The notes: generated from the sequence alone by a model not told the origin. Shown: positions 10,998 through 23,146, counted from the stretch's first letter. The stretch is DNA of 64,000 nucleotides from Pectobacterium carotovorum (GCF_900129615.1 NZ_FQWI01000005.1:186001-250000); one strand, 5' to 3'. Made by a program: numbers and translations.

Positions 10998-11543
10998 ATG
11001 CATGATCATAACAATCACGATCATATTGACGCTCAGGGACAACCTGCTGCCGATTCGCTGACAAAAGACAATGCTTTTGTATTGAGTGACGCCGAACGTG
11101 ACGCCATTGAGCACGAAAAACATCACTACGAAGATGCACGCGCCGCGTCGATCGAAGCACTGAAAATTGTGCAAAAAGAACGCGGCTGGGTACCGGATGG
11201 GGCGATCCATGCGATTGCCGATCTGCTGGGTATTCCTGCCAGTGACGTGGAAGGCGTGGCAACGTTCTACAGCCAGATTTTCCGTCAGCCTGTCGGGCGT
11301 CATGTTATTCGCTATTGCGACAGCGTCGTGTGCCACATCAATGGCTATCAGGGCGTTCAGGCTGCACTTGAGCGTAAGCTCAGCATCAAACCGGGACAGA
11401 CAACGTTCGATGGACGTTTCACGCTGTTGCCGACCTGCTGCCTGGGGAACTGTGACAAGGGGCCGTCAATGATGATTGACGAAGATACCCATACCCATGT
11501 GACGCCGGAAGGAATTGAATCGTTATTGGAGCAGTATCAATGA
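10998..11543 (+). CDS. nuoE: NADH-quinone oxidoreductase subunit E
   Basis: A 181-residue thioredoxin-fold subunit of the NADH-oxidising module that holds the N1a [2Fe-2S] cluster. The ligands are in [11 protein letters not shown] and [14 protein letters not shown]. It is slightly longer than the 166-residue E. coli protein because of an N-terminal segment rich in His, Asp and Asn ([11 protein letters not shown]). That segment is an extension of the normally short polar leader; ATG 10998 is the only reasonable start. The gene lies two bases after nuoCD and overlaps nuoF by four. Confidence 0.96.
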   Translation: MHDHNNHDHIDAQGQPAADSLTKDNAFVLSDAERDAIEHEKHHYEDARAASIEALKIVQKERGWVPDGAIHAIADLLGIPASDVEGVATFYSQIFRQPVGRHVIRYCDSVVCHINGYQGVQAALERKLSIKPGQTTFDGRFTLLPTCCLGNCDKGPSMMIDEDTHTHVTPEGIESLLEQYQ

Positions 11544-12889
11544 GTAAAGACATTGTTCTGACTGCTGAGCAGCATCCTCTGACCTGGCGTTTACGTGCAG
11601 ACAAACAGCCGGTATGGCTGGATGAATATCGCAGCAAAAACGGCTATGTCGCCGCGCAAAAAGCGTTAACCGGCATGGCGCAGGATGAAGTGGTCTCACT
11701 GGTTAAAGACGCTGGCCTGAAAGGACGTGGCGGCGCGGGCTTTTCGACAGGCTTGAAGTGGAGCCTGATGCCGAAAGACGAAAGCATGAACATCCGCTAC
11801 CTGCTGTGTAACGCGGATGAGATGGAGCCCGGTACTTATAAAGACCGCCTGCTGATGGAGCAAGAGCCCCATCTGCTGGTTGAAGGCATGCTGATCAGCG
11901 CCTTTGCACTGAAAGCCTACCGTGGTTACATCTTCCTGCGCGGCGAATACATCGAAGCTGCTGTTCATCTGCGTCGCGCAATCGAAGAAGCGAAAGCGGC
12001 TGGCCTGCTGGGCAAAAATATTCTGGGCAGCGGATTTGATTTCGAGCTGTTCGTGCATACGGGCGCCGGGCGTTACATCTGCGGTGAGGAAACCGCACTG
12101 ATTAACTCACTGGAAGGCCGTCGTGCCAACCCACGTTCTAAGCCGCCGTTCCCGGCGTCTGCGGGTGTTTGGGGCAAGCCGACATGCGTCAACAACGTGG
12201 AAACGCTGTGTAATGTACCGGCGATTATCGAGCACGGTGCAGCGTGGTATCAGGGGCTGTCTGCGGGTAAAAGTAAAGATGCAGGCACGAAACTGATGGG
12301 CTTCTCCGGCCGCGTCAAGAATCCGGGTCTGTGGGAACTGCCGTTCGGTACGACTGCGCGTGAAATTCTGGAAGACTACGCGGGCGGTATGCGCGATGGT
12401 CTGAAGCTGAAAGCCTGGCAACCGGGTGGTGCTGGTACGGATTTCCTGACGGAAAGCCATCTCGATCTGCCGATGGATTTTGAGCACATTGCGAAAGCTG
12501 GTAGCCGTATGGGTACCGCACTGGCGATGGCCGTCGATCACGAAATCAATATGGTTTCGCTGACGCGCAATCTCGAAGAATTCTTCTCTCGTGAGTCCTG
12601 TGGCTGGTGTACGCCGTGCCGCGATGGTCTGCCGTGGAGCGTGAAGATTCTGCGTGCGCTGGAGAAGGGCGAAGGCCAGCCTGGCGATATCGAAACGCTG
12701 GAGCAGCTTTGCCGTTTCCTCGGGCCGGGTAACACCTTCTGTGCGCATGCGCCGGGTGCGGTCGAGCCGCTGCAAAGTGCCATCAAGTATTTCCGGGAAG
12801 AATTCGAAGCGGGTATCTCTAAACAGTATTTAGGCAATGTCAAAGCGATTGGCGGTATTCAGCCTAACCTGTTGAAAGAGCGCTGGTAA
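11540..12889 (+). CDS. nuoF: NADH-quinone oxidoreductase subunit F
   Basis: The NADH-binding flavoprotein subunit, 449 residues. [13 protein letters not shown] (about 62-74) is the FMN/NADH glycine-rich loop. [19 protein letters not shown] is the FMN-binding segment. [12 protein letters not shown] with a later Cys in [11 protein letters not shown] ligates the N3 [4Fe-4S] cluster. The start overlaps the nuoE stop (ATGA), suggesting translational coupling. A gap of 177 bases with a short repeat separates it from nuoG. Confidence 0.97.
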   Translation: MSKDIVLTAEQHPLTWRLRADKQPVWLDEYRSKNGYVAAQKALTGMAQDEVVSLVKDAGLKGRGGAGFSTGLKWSLMPKDESMNIRYLLCNADEMEPGTYKDRLLMEQEPHLLVEGMLISAFALKAYRGYIFLRGEYIEAAVHLRRAIEEAKAAGLLGKNILGSGFDFELFVHTGAGRYICGEETALINSLEGRRANPRSKPPFPASAGVWGKPTCVNNVETLCNVPAIIEHGAAWYQGLSAGKSKDAGTKLMGFSGRVKNPGLWELPFGTTAREILEDYAGGMRDGLKLKAWQPGGAGTDFLTESHLDLPMDFEHIAKAGSRMGTALAMAVDHEINMVSLTRNLEEFFSRESCGWCTPCRDGLPWSVKILRALEKGEGQPGDIETLEQLCRFLGPGNTFCAHAPGAVEPLQSAIKYFREEFEAGISKQYLGNVKAIGGIQPNLLKERW

Positions 12890-12957
12890 GCTATCGCTCA
12901 ACACGTGCGAGATGCAGTGAATGTATCCGCAGGGTGGCGCAAATAAGCCCCCCTCAT

Positions 12958-13020
12958 AAACCCAATAGATTTCAAGGCGCAGGTAGCCAACGCATTTGCG
13001 ATTTGAAAGTGAGGGTATAC
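12958..13020 (-). repeat. Short ERIC-like repeat between nuoF and nuoG
   Basis: About 63 bases whose two ends are imperfect inverted repeats (ACCCAATAGATTTCAAG at the left, CTTTGAAATC-like end with GAGGGTATAC at the right when read outwards). Read on the reverse strand, the segment ATACCCTCACTTTCAAATCG followed by GCGTTGGCTA resembles the left end of the full ERIC element at 41823-41947. The central ERIC core is missing, so this looks like a deletion derivative. It sits inside the nuo operon and must be transcribed, so it would fold as a hairpin in the mRNA ahead of nuoG. Confidence 0.6.
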
Positions 13021-13066
13021 AGAATTTTTGATTAGCGCTCGTGGTAACACGGGCCATTATGGAAGC

Positions 13067-15802
13067 ATGCTGACTATGGCTACTATTCATGTAGACGGCA
13101 AAGAGTATGAAGTAAACGGAGCAGACAACCTTCTGGAAGCTTGCCTGACTCTGGGACTTGATATTCCTTACTTTTGCTGGCACCCCGCGCTCGGGAGCGT
13201 CGGATCCTGCCGCCTCTGTGCGGTAAAACAGTACCAAAACGCGGAAGATACCCGCGGTCGTCTGGTGATGTCTTGTATGACACCGGCAACCGAAGGAACG
13301 TTCATCGCGATTGAAGATGAAGAAGCGAAACTATTCCGTAAGACGATAGTTGAGTTTCTGATGACCAACCATCCGCACGATTGTCCGGTGTGTGAGGAAG
13401 GCGGTAACTGTCATTTGCAGGATATGACGGTGATGACGGGACAGAACTTCCGTCGCTATCGCTTCACCAAACGTACCCACCGCAATCAGGATCTCGGGCC
13501 GTTCATTTCTCATGAGATGAACCGTTGTATCGCGTGCTATCGCTGCGTGCGTTACTACAAAGATTACGCGGATGGCAAAGATCTCGGCGTTTACGGCGCA
13601 CACGACAACGTCTACTTCGGTCGCCCGGAAGATGGCACGCTGGAAAGCGAGTTCTCTGGCAACCTGGTTGAAGTGTGTCCTACCGGTGTCTTCACCGATA
13701 AAACGCACTCCGAGCGCTATAACCGTAAATGGGATATGCAGTTTGCACCGAGCGTCTGCCAGCAGTGCAGCATCGGCTGTAATACCAGCCCCGGTGAACG
13801 CTATGGCGAACTGCGCCGTATCGAAAACCGTTTCAACGGTAGCGTAAACCACTATTTCCTGTGTGACCGCGGTCGTTTTGGTTACGGCTATGTCAACCAG
13901 AAAGACCGTCCGAACCAGCCGCTGCAACGTCGTGGTGATGACTGGATCGCGCTGAATGCCGATCAGGCATTGCAAGGTGCGGCGGATGTGCTGCGTCAGG
14001 CGAAGAAAACGATCGGTATCGGTTCACCGCGCGCCAGCATTGAAAGCAACTTCGCATTGCGTGAGTTGGTGGGTGCCGAGAACTTCTACACAGGTATCGC
14101 GCAGGAAGAACAAAGTCGTCTGCAACTGATCCTGAAGGTGCTGCGCGAAAGCGGTGTGAGAACACCGGCGCTGCGTGAGATCGAAGGCTACGATGCGGTT
14201 CTGATTCTGGGTGAAGACTTGACGCAGACGGGCGCGCGTATCGCACTGGCCGTTCGTCAGGCCGTTAAAGGCAAAGCTCGTGAAATGGCGGCCGCACAGA
14301 AAGTGGCTGACTGGCAGATTGCGGCGATCATGAACATTGGTCAGCATGCCAAGCACCCGCTGTTTGTCACCAACGTCGATAACACCCGTCTGGACGACAT
14401 CGCTGCATGGAACTACCGTGCGCCGGTTGCCGATCAGGCACGTCTTGGTTTTGCCATTGCACATGGTCTGGATAGCAGCGCTCCGGCAGTTACCGATCTG
14501 GCTGCGGGTCTCGACCAGAAAGTCGATATCATCGTACAAGCGCTGGCCGGTGCGAAAAAACCACTCATCATTTCCGGCACCAATTCAGGTAGCGAGGAAG
14601 TGATCTCTGCGGCGGCAAACGTTGCCAAAGCGCTGAAAAATCGCGGTTCTGAGGTCGGTATTACCTTTGTTGCACCTGCTGCTAACAGCATCGGGTTGTC
14701 AATCATGGGTGGCGGTTCGCTGGATGACGCGCTGACGCAGTTGGAAAACGGCGACGCTGACAGCGTGGTGGTTCTGGAGAACGATCTCTACCGCCATGCC
14801 CCAATCGCTCGCGTTGACGCGGCGCTGGAAAAAGCTGAGAACCTGATTGTGGTTGACCATCAGCGTACTCGCATCATGGATAAGGCTAGCATCATTCTGT
14901 CTGCTGCCAGCTTTGCTGAAAGCGACGGTACGTTGGTGAATCAGGAAGGCCGCGCTCAGCGCTTCTTCCAGGTTTATGACCCAACGTACTACAACGACAA
15001 GATTGTGATGCTGGAAAGCTGGCGCTGGCTGCACTCGTTGTATATCACCTATAACAGCCGTCAGGTTGACTGGACGCAGTTGGATAACGTGATTGATGCG
15101 TGTGTTGCTGCTCTGCCGCAGCTGGCTGCAATCAAAGATGCCGCGCCGGACGCGTCGTTCCGTATTCGTGGTCAGAAACTGTCACGTTCACCGATTCGTT
15201 CCAGCGGACGTACTGCAATGCGTGCCAATATCAGCGTGCATGAACCACGTCAGCCCGTCGATAAAGACACGATGTTTGCCTTCTCAATGGAAGGGAACAA
15301 CAGCCCGACAGCTAATCGTCAGCAGATTCCGTTTGCCTGGGCACCAGGCTGGAACTCACCACAAGCCTGGAACAAATTCCAGGACGAAGTGGGCGGACAT
15401 TTGCGTCATGGCGATCCAGGTGTGCGTATGATCGAAGCCGGAGAAGGTTCGCTGGCGTATTTCGATAACATTCCTGCGGCTTTCGTCCCACAAGCGGGTC
15501 AATGGCGCGTTGCGCCGTATTATCACCTGTTTGGTAGTGATGAAATGTCACAGCGTTCTGACGTGATTCAGCAGCGTATGCCAGAGCCTTACGTGATGGT
15601 GAACCCGGCTGATGCGGCAACGCTGGGCGTGAACGCTGGTGCGTTGCTTGAGTTGACCTGTGCAGGACAAACGCTACGTCTGCCACTGCGCTTAAGTGCG
15701 GCATTGAGTCAGGGACAGGTTGGTTTACCGCTGGGCTTACCGGGTATTGCACCGGTGCTGGCGGGTGCAACCGTTGAAAATCTGCGGGAGGCCGCACAAT
15801 GA
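13067..15802 (+). CDS. nuoG: NADH-quinone oxidoreductase subunit G
   Basis: The large iron-sulfur subunit, about 911 residues. The N-terminal ferredoxin-like domain has the [2Fe-2S] N1b ligands ([20 protein letters not shown]). [12 protein letters not shown] gives the His/Cys-ligated N5 cluster, and [11 protein letters not shown] with VCPTGVF gives N4. [12 protein letters not shown] near residues 225-240 is the extra N7 cluster of the enterobacterial type. The rest is a molybdopterin-oxidoreductase-like fold without cofactor. ATG 13067 matches the E. coli N terminus ([10 protein letters not shown]); ATG 13076 is a close alternative and has GGAAG ten bases upstream. The frame opens earlier, at 13028, without support. 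Confidence 0.95.
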   Translation: MLTMATIHVDGKEYEVNGADNLLEACLTLGLDIPYFCWHPALGSVGSCRLCAVKQYQNAEDTRGRLVMSCMTPATEGTFIAIEDEEAKLFRKTIVEFLMTNHPHDCPVCEEGGNCHLQDMTVMTGQNFRRYRFTKRTHRNQDLGPFISHEMNRCIACYRCVRYYKDYADGKDLGVYGAHDNVYFGRPEDGTLESEFSGNLVEVCPTGVFTDKTHSERYNRKWDMQFAPSVCQQCSIGCNTSPGERYGELRRIENRFNGSVNHYFLCDRGRFGYGYVNQKDRPNQPLQRRGDDWIALNADQALQGAADVLRQAKKTIGIGSPRASIESNFALRELVGAENFYTGIAQEEQSRLQLILKVLRESGVRTPALREIEGYDAVLILGEDLTQTGARIALAVRQAVKGKAREMAAAQKVADWQIAAIMNIGQHAKHPLFVTNVDNTRLDDIAAWNYRAPVADQARLGFAIAHGLDSSAPAVTDLAAGLDQKVDIIVQALAGAKKPLIISGTNSGSEEVISAAANVAKALKNRGSEVGITFVAPAANSIGLSIMGGGSLDDALTQLENGDADSVVVLENDLYRHAPIARVDAALEKAENLIVVDHQRTRIMDKASIILSAASFAESDGTLVNQEGRAQRFFQVYDPTYYNDKIVMLESWRWLHSLYITYNSRQVDWTQLDNVIDACVAALPQLAAIKDAAPDASFRIRGQKLSRSPIRSSGRTAMRANISVHEPRQPVDKDTMFAFSMEGNNSPTANRQQIPFAWAPGWNSPQAWNKFQDEVGGHLRHGDPGVRMIEAGEGSLAYFDNIPAAFVPQAGQWRVAPYYHLFGSDEMSQRSDVIQQRMPEPYVMVNPADAATLGVNAGALLELTCAGQTLRLPLRLSAALSQGQVGLPLGLPGIAPVLAGATVENLREAAQ

Positions 15803-16773
15803 GTTGGTTAACGCCGGAATTAATCGAGATTCTGATCTCCGTCGGAAAAGCGATCGTGATTCTGCTGGTTGTGGTGACCTGTGGCGCATTCATGAGTATG
15901 GGTGAACGTCGACTGCTCGGCCTCTTCCAGGGACGTTATGGACCGAACCGGGTAGGTTGGGGCGGTTCATTGCAGCTTGTCGCTGACATGATCAAGATGT
16001 TCTTCAAAGAAGACTGGGTGCCGAATTTCACCGATAAGGTGATCTTCACGCTGGCACCGATGATCGCGTTTACGTCAATGCTAATTGCCTTTGCGATTGT
16101 GCCGATCACGCCAACCTGGGGTGTCGCCGATCTGAACATCGGTATCCTGTTCTTCCTGATGATGGCAGGTTTGGCCGTTTACGCGGTGCTGTTTGCTGGC
16201 TGGGCGAGTAACAACAAATACTCGCTGCTGGGTGCGGTACGTGCTTCTGCTCAGACCGTAAGCTACGAAGTGTTCATCGGCCTGTCGCTGATGGGTGTTG
16301 TCGCGCAAGCGGGCTCGTTCAACATGCGCGACATCGTCGATTCTCAGGAACACCTGTGGAACGTTATCCCGCAGTTCTTCGGCTTTATTACGTTTGCCAT
16401 CGCAGGCGTGGCGGTGTGTCACCGTCACCCGTTTGACCAGCCTGAAGCTGAACAGGAACTGGCCGATGGTTACCACATTGAATACTCCGGTATGAAATTC
16501 GGTCTGTTCTTTGTCGGGGAATATATCGGGATCGTGACTGTTTCCGCGCTGATGGTGACCTTATTCTTCGGTGGCTGGCATGGTCCAATCCTGCCTCCGT
16601 TTGTCTGGTTCGCGCTGAAAACAGGCTTTTTCATGATGATGTTCATCCTGATTCGTGCTTCGTTACCCCGTCCGCGTTATGACCAGGTGATGTCTTTCGG
16701 TTGGAAAGTCTGTCTGCCGATAACGCTTTTGAATCTGCTGGCGACAGCGGCCGTCATTTTGTACAACGCTTAA
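15799..16773 (+). CDS. nuoH: NADH-quinone oxidoreductase subunit H
   Basis: Membrane subunit of 324 residues with about eight hydrophobic helices. It joins the quinone-reducing arm to the proton-pumping arm. Conserved cytoplasmic loops are visible: [19 protein letters not shown] (about 34-52) and the quinone-site loop [23 protein letters not shown] (about 213-235), rich in essential acidic residues. It overlaps nuoG by four bases (ATGA). Confidence 0.97.
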   Translation: MSWLTPELIEILISVGKAIVILLVVVTCGAFMSMGERRLLGLFQGRYGPNRVGWGGSLQLVADMIKMFFKEDWVPNFTDKVIFTLAPMIAFTSMLIAFAIVPITPTWGVADLNIGILFFLMMAGLAVYAVLFAGWASNNKYSLLGAVRASAQTVSYEVFIGLSLMGVVAQAGSFNMRDIVDSQEHLWNVIPQFFGFITFAIAGVAVCHRHPFDQPEAEQELADGYHIEYSGMKFGLFFVGEYIGIVTVSALMVTLFFGGWHGPILPPFVWFALKTGFFMMMFILIRASLPRPRYDQVMSFGWKVCLPITLLNLLATAAVILYNA

Positions 16774-16790
16774 GAAGGGGTGAATAAACC

Positions 16791-17333
16791 ATGACATTGA
16801 AAGAGTTAGTGGTTGGTTTCGGCACCCAGATACGCAGTATCTGTATGGTGGGATCGAATGCTTTTAAGAAGCGCGAAACCAGAATGTATCCAGAAGAGCC
16901 TGTGAATCCACCGCCGCGCTACCGTGGTCGTATCGTGCTGACGCGCGATCCAGATGGTGAAGAGCGTTGCGTTGCCTGCAACCTGTGTGCGGTGGCCTGT
17001 CCGGTCGGCTGTATCTCATTGCAGAAAGCGGAAACCAAAGATGGTCGCTGGTATCCAGAGTTCTTCCGCGTCAACTTCTCGCGCTGCATTTTCTGTGGCT
17101 TCTGTGAAGAAGCCTGCCCGACAACCGCTATCCAGCTGACGCCGGATTTCGAGATGGGCGACTACAAACGTCAGGATCTGGTGTACGAGAAAGAAGATTT
17201 GCTGATATCGGGGCCGGGTAAATATCCGGAATACAATTTCTACCGGATGGCTGGTATGGCAATCGATGGGAAAGACAAAGGCGAAGCTGAAAACGAAGCC
17301 AAACCCATTGATGTCAAAGGCCTGTTGCCCTAA
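16791..17333 (+). CDS. nuoI: NADH-quinone oxidoreductase subunit I
   Basis: A 180-residue 8Fe ferredoxin-type subunit that carries clusters N6a and N6b. The two CxxCxxCxxxCP motifs are [15 protein letters not shown] (around residue 60) and [15 protein letters not shown] (around 99). A short amphipathic N terminus attaches it to the membrane-facing side of the peripheral arm. It starts 17 bases after nuoH. Confidence 0.97.
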   Translation: MTLKELVVGFGTQIRSICMVGSNAFKKRETRMYPEEPVNPPPRYRGRIVLTRDPDGEERCVACNLCAVACPVGCISLQKAETKDGRWYPEFFRVNFSRCIFCGFCEEACPTTAIQLTPDFEMGDYKRQDLVYEKEDLLISGPGKYPEYNFYRMAGMAIDGKDKGEAENEAKPIDVKGLLP

Positions 17334-17342
17334 GGAGCTAGC

Positions 17343-17903
17343 ATGGAATTCGCTTTTTATACCACAGGCTTGATTGCGATACTGGCGACACTGCGCGTCA
17401 TTACGCATACCAATCCTGTGCATGCATTGTTGTATATGGTCACCTCGCTCATGGCGATTGCGGGCGTATTTTTCTCGCTGGGGGCTAATTTTGCCGGCGC
17501 GCTGAGCATCATCGTGTATGCGGGTGCCATCATGGTGCTGTTTGTGTTCGTGGTCATGATGCTCAACCTCGGTAATTCCGTAGAAGAACAAGAGCGGAAT
17601 TGGCTGAAACCCAGCGTCTGGATCGGTCCGAGCATTCTTTCACTGGCGTTACTGGTGATTGTCGTCAATGCCATTCTTAGCCTGAAAGAGCAGGGCATCA
17701 CGGGTACGCCTGTTGAGGCGAAAGCCGTGGGTATCAGCCTGTTTGGGCCTTATGTTCTGGCCGTTGAATTAGCATCAATGCTGCTGCTGGCGGGATTGGT
17801 TGTCGCTTTCCACATTGGTCGTGAAGATAAACGTGGTGACGTTGTCAGTAAAGAAGGCGCAAACCAGGACGTTGAGAAGAAAATAACGGGGGAACGCGCA
17901 TGA
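17343..17903 (+). CDS. nuoJ: NADH-quinone oxidoreductase subunit J
   Basis: Membrane subunit of 186 residues with five hydrophobic helices; the third contains the conserved [17 protein letters not shown] stretch with its flexible glycine. The hydrophilic C-terminal tail (from about residue 160) is variable. AAGGAG just upstream of ATG 17343 is a strong ribosome site. The stop overlaps the nuoK start (ATGA). Confidence 0.96.
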
Positions 17904-18202
17904 TTCCGTTACAACATGGATTGATTTTAGCCGCCATTCTGTTTGTTCTGGGGCTGACTGGTCTGTTGATTCGTCGTAACCTGCTGTTTATGTTGATCAG
18001 TCTTGAAATTATGATCAACGCTGCCGCGCTGGCCTTTGTCGTCGCAGGCAGTTACTGGCAGCAGCCGGATGGTCAGGTGATGTACATTCTGGCGATTACG
18101 CTGGCAGCGGCTGAGGCCAGTATTGGTCTGGCACTGTTGCTGCAAATGTATCGTCGTCGTCAGACCCTGAATATTGATACAGTCAGTGAGATGCGCGGAT
18201 GA
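17900..18202 (+). CDS. nuoK: NADH-quinone oxidoreductase subunit K
   Basis: A 100-residue membrane subunit with three helices, homologous to MrpC of cation antiporters. The two buried glutamates of the proton path are in helix 2 ([11 protein letters not shown]) and helix 3 ([11 protein letters not shown]). Four-base overlaps with both nuoJ and nuoL indicate translational coupling. Confidence 0.97.
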
Positions 18203-20046
18203 ACTTACTCTATTTAACAATACTCTTCCCGCTGCTCGGCTTTCTGTTGCTGGCATTTTCCCGCGGTCGCTGGTCTGAAAATACGTCCGCGACCGTCGGT
18301 GTTGGCTCGATTGGTCTGGCAGCGTTGGTTACCGCTTGGGTTGTGGTCGATTTCATGGGCCAACAGCACGGCGGCGTGACCTTCTTTAATCAGCATCTGT
18401 GGACATGGATGGCCGTCGGCAACTTCGACATCAGCGTCACGCTGACGCTTGATGGCCTTTCGGTGACGATGCTGTCCGTTGTAACGGGTGTCGGCTTCTT
18501 TATCCACCTGTTTGCCTCCTGGTACATGCGTGGGGAAGAGGGATATTCCCGCTTCTTCGCCTACACCAACCTGTTTATCGCGAGTATGGTTGTTCTGGTA
18601 CTGGCTGATAACCTGTTGTTGATGTACCTCGGTTGGGAAGGGGTGGGGCTGTGCAGTTACCTGCTGATCGGTTTCTACTACACCAATCCGAAGAACGGCG
18701 CGGCGGCGATGAAAGCCTTCATCGTTACGCGTGTGGGTGACGTCTTCCTGGCCTTTGCGCTGTTCATCCTTTACAAAGAGCTGGGTACGCTTAACTTCCG
18801 CGAACTGATGGTATTGGCACCGCAGAAACTGGCTGAAGGTTCACCAGAAATCACCTGGGCTACGCTGATGTTGCTGGGTGGTGCGGTCGGTAAATCGGCA
18901 CAGCTGCCGCTGCAAACCTGGCTGGCAGATGCGATGGCTGGTCCAACACCGGTATCCGCACTGATCCACGCCGCGACGATGGTTACCGCAGGTGTTTACC
19001 TGATTGCGCGTACTAACGGCCTGTTCCTGATGGCCCCGGATGTTCTGCATCTGGTAGGTATCGTGGGTGCAGTCACGCTGGTGCTGGCGGGTTTTGCCGC
19101 TCTGGTTCAAACCGACATCAAACGCGTCTTGGCTTACTCTACTATGAGCCAGATTGGTTACATGTTCCTGGCGCTGGGCGTTCAGGCATGGGATGCCGCG
19201 ATTTTCCACCTGATGACGCACGCGTTCTTTAAAGCCTTGCTGTTCCTCTCTTCTGGTTCGGTGATTTTGGCCTGCCACCACGAGCAGAACATCTTCAAGA
19301 TGGGCGGCCTGCGTAAAACGATTCCGCTGGTTTATGTTTGCTTCCTGGTCGGGGGCGCGGCGCTGGCTGCACTGCCGCTGGTTACCGCAGGCTTCTTCAG
19401 TAAAGACGAGATTCTGGCTGGCGCATGGGCAAATGGTCACATCAATCTGATGGTGGCTGGATTGGCTGGTGCCTTCATGACCTCGCTGTATACGTTCCGT
19501 ATGATTTTCATCGTGTTCCACGGTGAAGAGAAAACCAAGGCGCATGCAGGAAAAGGCATTTCTCACCACTTACCGCTGGTTGTGCTGATGATTCTGTCCA
19601 CCTTTATTGGTGCGATGATTGTTCCGCCGTTGCACGGTGTATTGCCAGCGACGACTGAGCTTGAACATGGCCAGTTGATGACGCTGGAAATTACCTCTGG
19701 CGTGGTGGCGATTGCCGGTATTCTGCTTGCTGCTGTGCTGTGGCTGGGTAAACGTCAGGCGGTGAGCAGCATCGCGAAGAGTGCACCAGGTCGTTTCTTC
19801 TCGACCTGGTGGTTCCACGCGTGGGGCTTCGACTGGTTGTACGACCATGTCTTTGTTAAACCGTATCTGGCTATCGCGAAGCTGTTGCAGCGTGATCCGT
19901 TAAATGCATTGATGACGCTTCCGGCTACGATTACTCGTTGGGGTAACCGTGGGCTGGCGCTCAGTGCGAATGGTCAATTGCGCTGGTACGTTGCTTCAAT
20001 GGGCTTTGGTGCCGTGCTGGTGCTGGCCTTGTTACTGCTGGTCTAA
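18199..20046 (+). CDS. nuoL: NADH-quinone oxidoreductase subunit L
   Basis: The distal antiporter-like proton-pumping subunit, 615 residues. It has about 14 core helices and the long lateral helix plus anchoring helix in the last 100 residues. Conserved features include [21 protein letters not shown] (helix 5 glutamate), the helix 7 lysine in [38 protein letters not shown], and [16 protein letters not shown]. It overlaps nuoK by four bases and is followed by a 100-base gap before nuoM. Confidence 0.97.
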
Positions 20047-20146
20047 GGCAGTATCCGGTAACGTATGAAAGGTAGGGCATTCCGCAGACAGGGATGCCCG
20101 CCACGGCAAGTTTTCAGATTTCTTTAATTTAGGGACACAAAACGCC

Positions 20147-21682
20147 ATGCTACTACCTTGGCTAATTCTTCTCCCCTTTATCGGCGGTCTGCTGTGCTGG
20201 CAGTTAGAGCGTTTTGGTACGAAAGTACCGCGCTGGATAGCGTTGATTGCAATGGGGCTGACACTCGCACTGTCTCTGCAACTGTGGTTGCAAGGCGGTT
20301 ATTCGCTGACCGCACCAACAGGCGTACCACAATGGCAATCCGAGTTTTATGTGCCATGGATCCCGCGCTTCGGCATCGGTATTCATCTTGCGCTGGACGG
20401 CCTGTCACTGCTGATGGTGGTGCTGACGGGGTTGCTGGGCGTGTTGGCAATCCTCTGTTCCTGGAATGAAATTCAGCGCTATCAGGGCTTCTTCCACCTG
20501 AACCTGCTGTGGATTCTGGGCGGCGTTATTGGCGTGTTCCTTGCCATCGACATGTTCCTGTTCTTCTTCTTCTGGGAAATGATGCTGGTACCGATGTACT
20601 TCCTGATTGCACTGTGGGGCCATAAAGGCTCCGACGGTAAAACCAGAATTACAGCGGCGACCAAGTTCTTCATCTATACCCAGTCAAGCGGACTGATCAT
20701 GCTGATCGCGATTCTGGCGCTGGTCTTTGTGCATCACAATGCCACTGGCGTTTGGACGTTCAACTATGAAGACCTGCTGAAGACGCCGATGTCATATGGT
20801 GTTGAATATCTGCTGATGCTGGGCTTCTTCATCGCGTTTGCTGTAAAAATGCCTGTCGTGCCGTTGCACGGTTGGCTGCCAGATGCACACAGTCAGGCAC
20901 CAACTGCGGGTTCTGTTGACCTGGCAGGGATCCTGTTGAAAACGGCGGCCTATGGCCTGCTGCGTTTCAGCCTGCCGCTGTTCCCGAACGCCTCCCATGC
21001 TTTCGCACCGATCGCTATGTGGCTGGGTGTGATTGGTATCTTCTACGGTGCCTGGTTGGCGTTCAAACAGACGGATATCAAACGTCTGATTGCTTACACC
21101 TCGGTGTCCCATATGGGCTTCGTGATGATTGCCATCTATTCCGGTAATCAGCTGGCTTATCAGGGTGCGGTGATTCAGATGATTGCGCACGGCTTGTCCG
21201 CTGCCGGTCTGTTCATTCTGTGTGGTCAACTGTACGAACGTCTGCATACCCGTGACATGCGTGAAATGGGTGGCCTGTGGGCGCGCTTGAAGTTCCTGCC
21301 TGCGCTGTCTCTGTTCTTTGCTGTGGCAACCTTGGGGATGCCGGGTACGGGTAACTTTGTCGGCGAATTCATGATTCTGTTCGGCAGCTATCAGGTTGTG
21401 CCGGTGATTACGGTGATCTCAACCTTCGGTCTGGTATTTGCGTCGGTCTACTCACTGATCATGATTCAGCGTGCTTATTACGGTACGCCTAAATCTGATG
21501 AACCATTGAAGAGTATGTCGCTTCGCGAATTGTCTATCGTGATGCTGTTGGTGGTATTACTGGTGTTGTTAGGGGTTTACCCGCAACCGATTCTGGATAC
21601 CTCCAGTGCCGCGATGTCAAATATCCAGCAGTGGTTTATGTCGTCTGCTCCAGATTCAATTATTTCAACAACAAGGCCGTAA
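20147..21682 (+). CDS. nuoM: NADH-quinone oxidoreductase subunit M
   Basis: Antiporter-like proton-pumping subunit of 511 residues and about 14 helices. FFFWEMMLVPMYFLIALWG holds the helix 5 glutamate, and AVKMPVVPLHGWLPDAHSQAPTAGSV the helix 7 lysine region. The 100-base gap after nuoL contains a hairpin (GGGCATTCC at 20075-20083 with GGGATGCCC at 20091-20099, one G-U pair), which may tune mRNA stability or translation of the distal genes. The ribosome site before ATG 20147 is weak (AGGGAC). Confidence 0.96.
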   Translation: MLLPWLILLPFIGGLLCWQLERFGTKVPRWIALIAMGLTLALSLQLWLQGGYSLTAPTGVPQWQSEFYVPWIPRFGIGIHLALDGLSLLMVVLTGLLGVLAILCSWNEIQRYQGFFHLNLLWILGGVIGVFLAIDMFLFFFFWEMMLVPMYFLIALWGHKGSDGKTRITAATKFFIYTQSSGLIMLIAILALVFVHHNATGVWTFNYEDLLKTPMSYGVEYLLMLGFFIAFAVKMPVVPLHGWLPDAHSQAPTAGSVDLAGILLKTAAYGLLRFSLPLFPNASHAFAPIAMWLGVIGIFYGAWLAFKQTDIKRLIAYTSVSHMGFVMIAIYSGNQLAYQGAVIQMIAHGLSAAGLFILCGQLYERLHTRDMREMGGLWARLKFLPALSLFFAVATLGMPGTGNFVGEFMILFGSYQVVPVITVISTFGLVFASVYSLIMIQRAYYGTPKSDEPLKSMSLRELSIVMLLVVLLVLLGVYPQPILDTSSAAMSNIQQWFMSSAPDSIISTTRP

Positions 21683-21688
21683 TTCGCC

Positions 21689-23146
21689 ATGACAATAACT
21701 CTTCAACAACTAATTGCGCTATCGCCGCTGTTGATCGTCGGATTGACGGTAGTGGTTGTGATGCTGTGCATTGCGTGGCGACGCAACCATTTTGTCAACG
21801 CAACCATGACGGTTATCGGCCTGAATATTGCGTTGCTGTCACTGTACTTTGTCGGCCAGGTTGGCCCAACGGACGTGACGCCGCTGCTGCGTGTTGATGG
21901 CTTCTCGATGTTCTATACCGGACTGGTTCTGCTTGCCAGTCTGGCAACCAGCACATTTGCCTACCCGTGGCTGCAAGGCTACCCAGACAATCGTGATGAG
22001 TTCTACCTGCTGGTTCTCATTGCCGCGTTGGGTGGGATTTTGCTGTCGAGCGCTAACCATCTGGCTTCGCTGTTCATCGGGATCGAACTGCTTTCTCTCC
22101 CGCTGTTTGGTCTGGTCGGCTATGCCTTCCGCCTGAAACGTTCGCTGGAAGCCAGTATTAAATACATGCTGCTGTCGGCAGCCGCGTCTTCCTTCCTGCT
22201 GTTTGGTATGGCGCTGATTTATGCTGAATCAGGCGATATGAGCTTCGCCAGCCTCGGCAAGAGCCTAAGCGATCACCAAATCCATGAGCCGCTGTTGCTG
22301 GCAGGTCTGGGGATGATGATTGTCGGTCTGGGCTTCAAGCTGTCTCTGGTTCCGTTCCAGCTGTGGACGCCTGATGTGTATCAGGGGGCGCCTGCGCCCG
22401 TGTCTACGTTTCTGGCGACGGCCGGTAAAATTGCCGTTTTCGGTGCAGTCATGCGTCTGTTTCTGTACGCGCCGATGGCTGACAGCGAGTCCGTCAGAAT
22501 TGTGCTGGGTGTCATCGCGTTCGCGTCTATCCTGTTCGGTAACGTGATGGCGGTATCGCAAACCAACATCAAACGTCTGCTCGGCTACTCTTCCATCGCG
22601 CACTTGGGCTATTTGCTGGTTGCCCTGATCGCGGTTCAGAGCCATCAACTGGCGCTGGAAACCGTCGGTGTTTATCTGGTGGGTTACCTGTTCAGCAGCC
22701 TGGGCGCGTTCGGTGTGGTTAGCCTGATGTCTAGCCCGTACCGTGGCCCGGATGCCGATTCACTGTTCTCTTACCGTGGTTTGTTCTGGCATAAACCAAT
22801 CCTGTCTGCGGTGATGACGGTGATGATGCTGTCGCTGGCGGGCATCCCGATGACGCTGGGCTTCTTCGGCAAATTCTATGTGCTGGCGGTCGGTGTTAAT
22901 GCTGAACTGTGGTGGCTGACTGGTGCGGTCGTGCTGGGTAGTGCCATTGGTCTGTACTACTATCTGCGTGTGATGGTGAGTTTGTTCCTGAATGCGCCGC
23001 AGGTGTTGCAGCGTGATACGCCAAACAACTGGGCTTTAACTGCGGGTGGTGTGGTCGTGCTAATCTCCTCCATCGCCGTACTGTTCTTTGGTTTGTATCC
23101 GCAGCCGCTTATCTCTCTGGTGCAATTGGCGCAGCCAATGATGTAA
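21689..23146 (+). CDS. nuoN: NADH-quinone oxidoreductase subunit N
   Basis: Third antiporter-like membrane subunit, 485 residues and about 14 helices, lying between NuoK/J and NuoM in the complex. [18 protein letters not shown] contains the helix 5 glutamate, and [25 protein letters not shown] the helix 7 lysine. It starts six bases after nuoM and is the last gene of the operon; a strong terminator follows at 23178. Confidence 0.97.
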   Translation: MTITLQQLIALSPLLIVGLTVVVVMLCIAWRRNHFVNATMTVIGLNIALLSLYFVGQVGPTDVTPLLRVDGFSMFYTGLVLLASLATSTFAYPWLQGYPDNRDEFYLLVLIAALGGILLSSANHLASLFIGIELLSLPLFGLVGYAFRLKRSLEASIKYMLLSAAASSFLLFGMALIYAESGDMSFASLGKSLSDHQIHEPLLLAGLGMMIVGLGFKLSLVPFQLWTPDVYQGAPAPVSTFLATAGKIAVFGAVMRLFLYAPMADSESVRIVLGVIAFASILFGNVMAVSQTNIKRLLGYSSIAHLGYLLVALIAVQSHQLALETVGVYLVGYLFSSLGAFGVVSLMSSPYRGPDADSLFSYRGLFWHKPILSAVMTVMMLSLAGIPMTLGFFGKFYVLAVGVNAELWWLTGAVVLGSAIGLYYYLRVMVSLFLNAPQVLQRDTPNNWALTAGGVVVLISSIAVLFFGLYPQPLISLVQLAQPMM

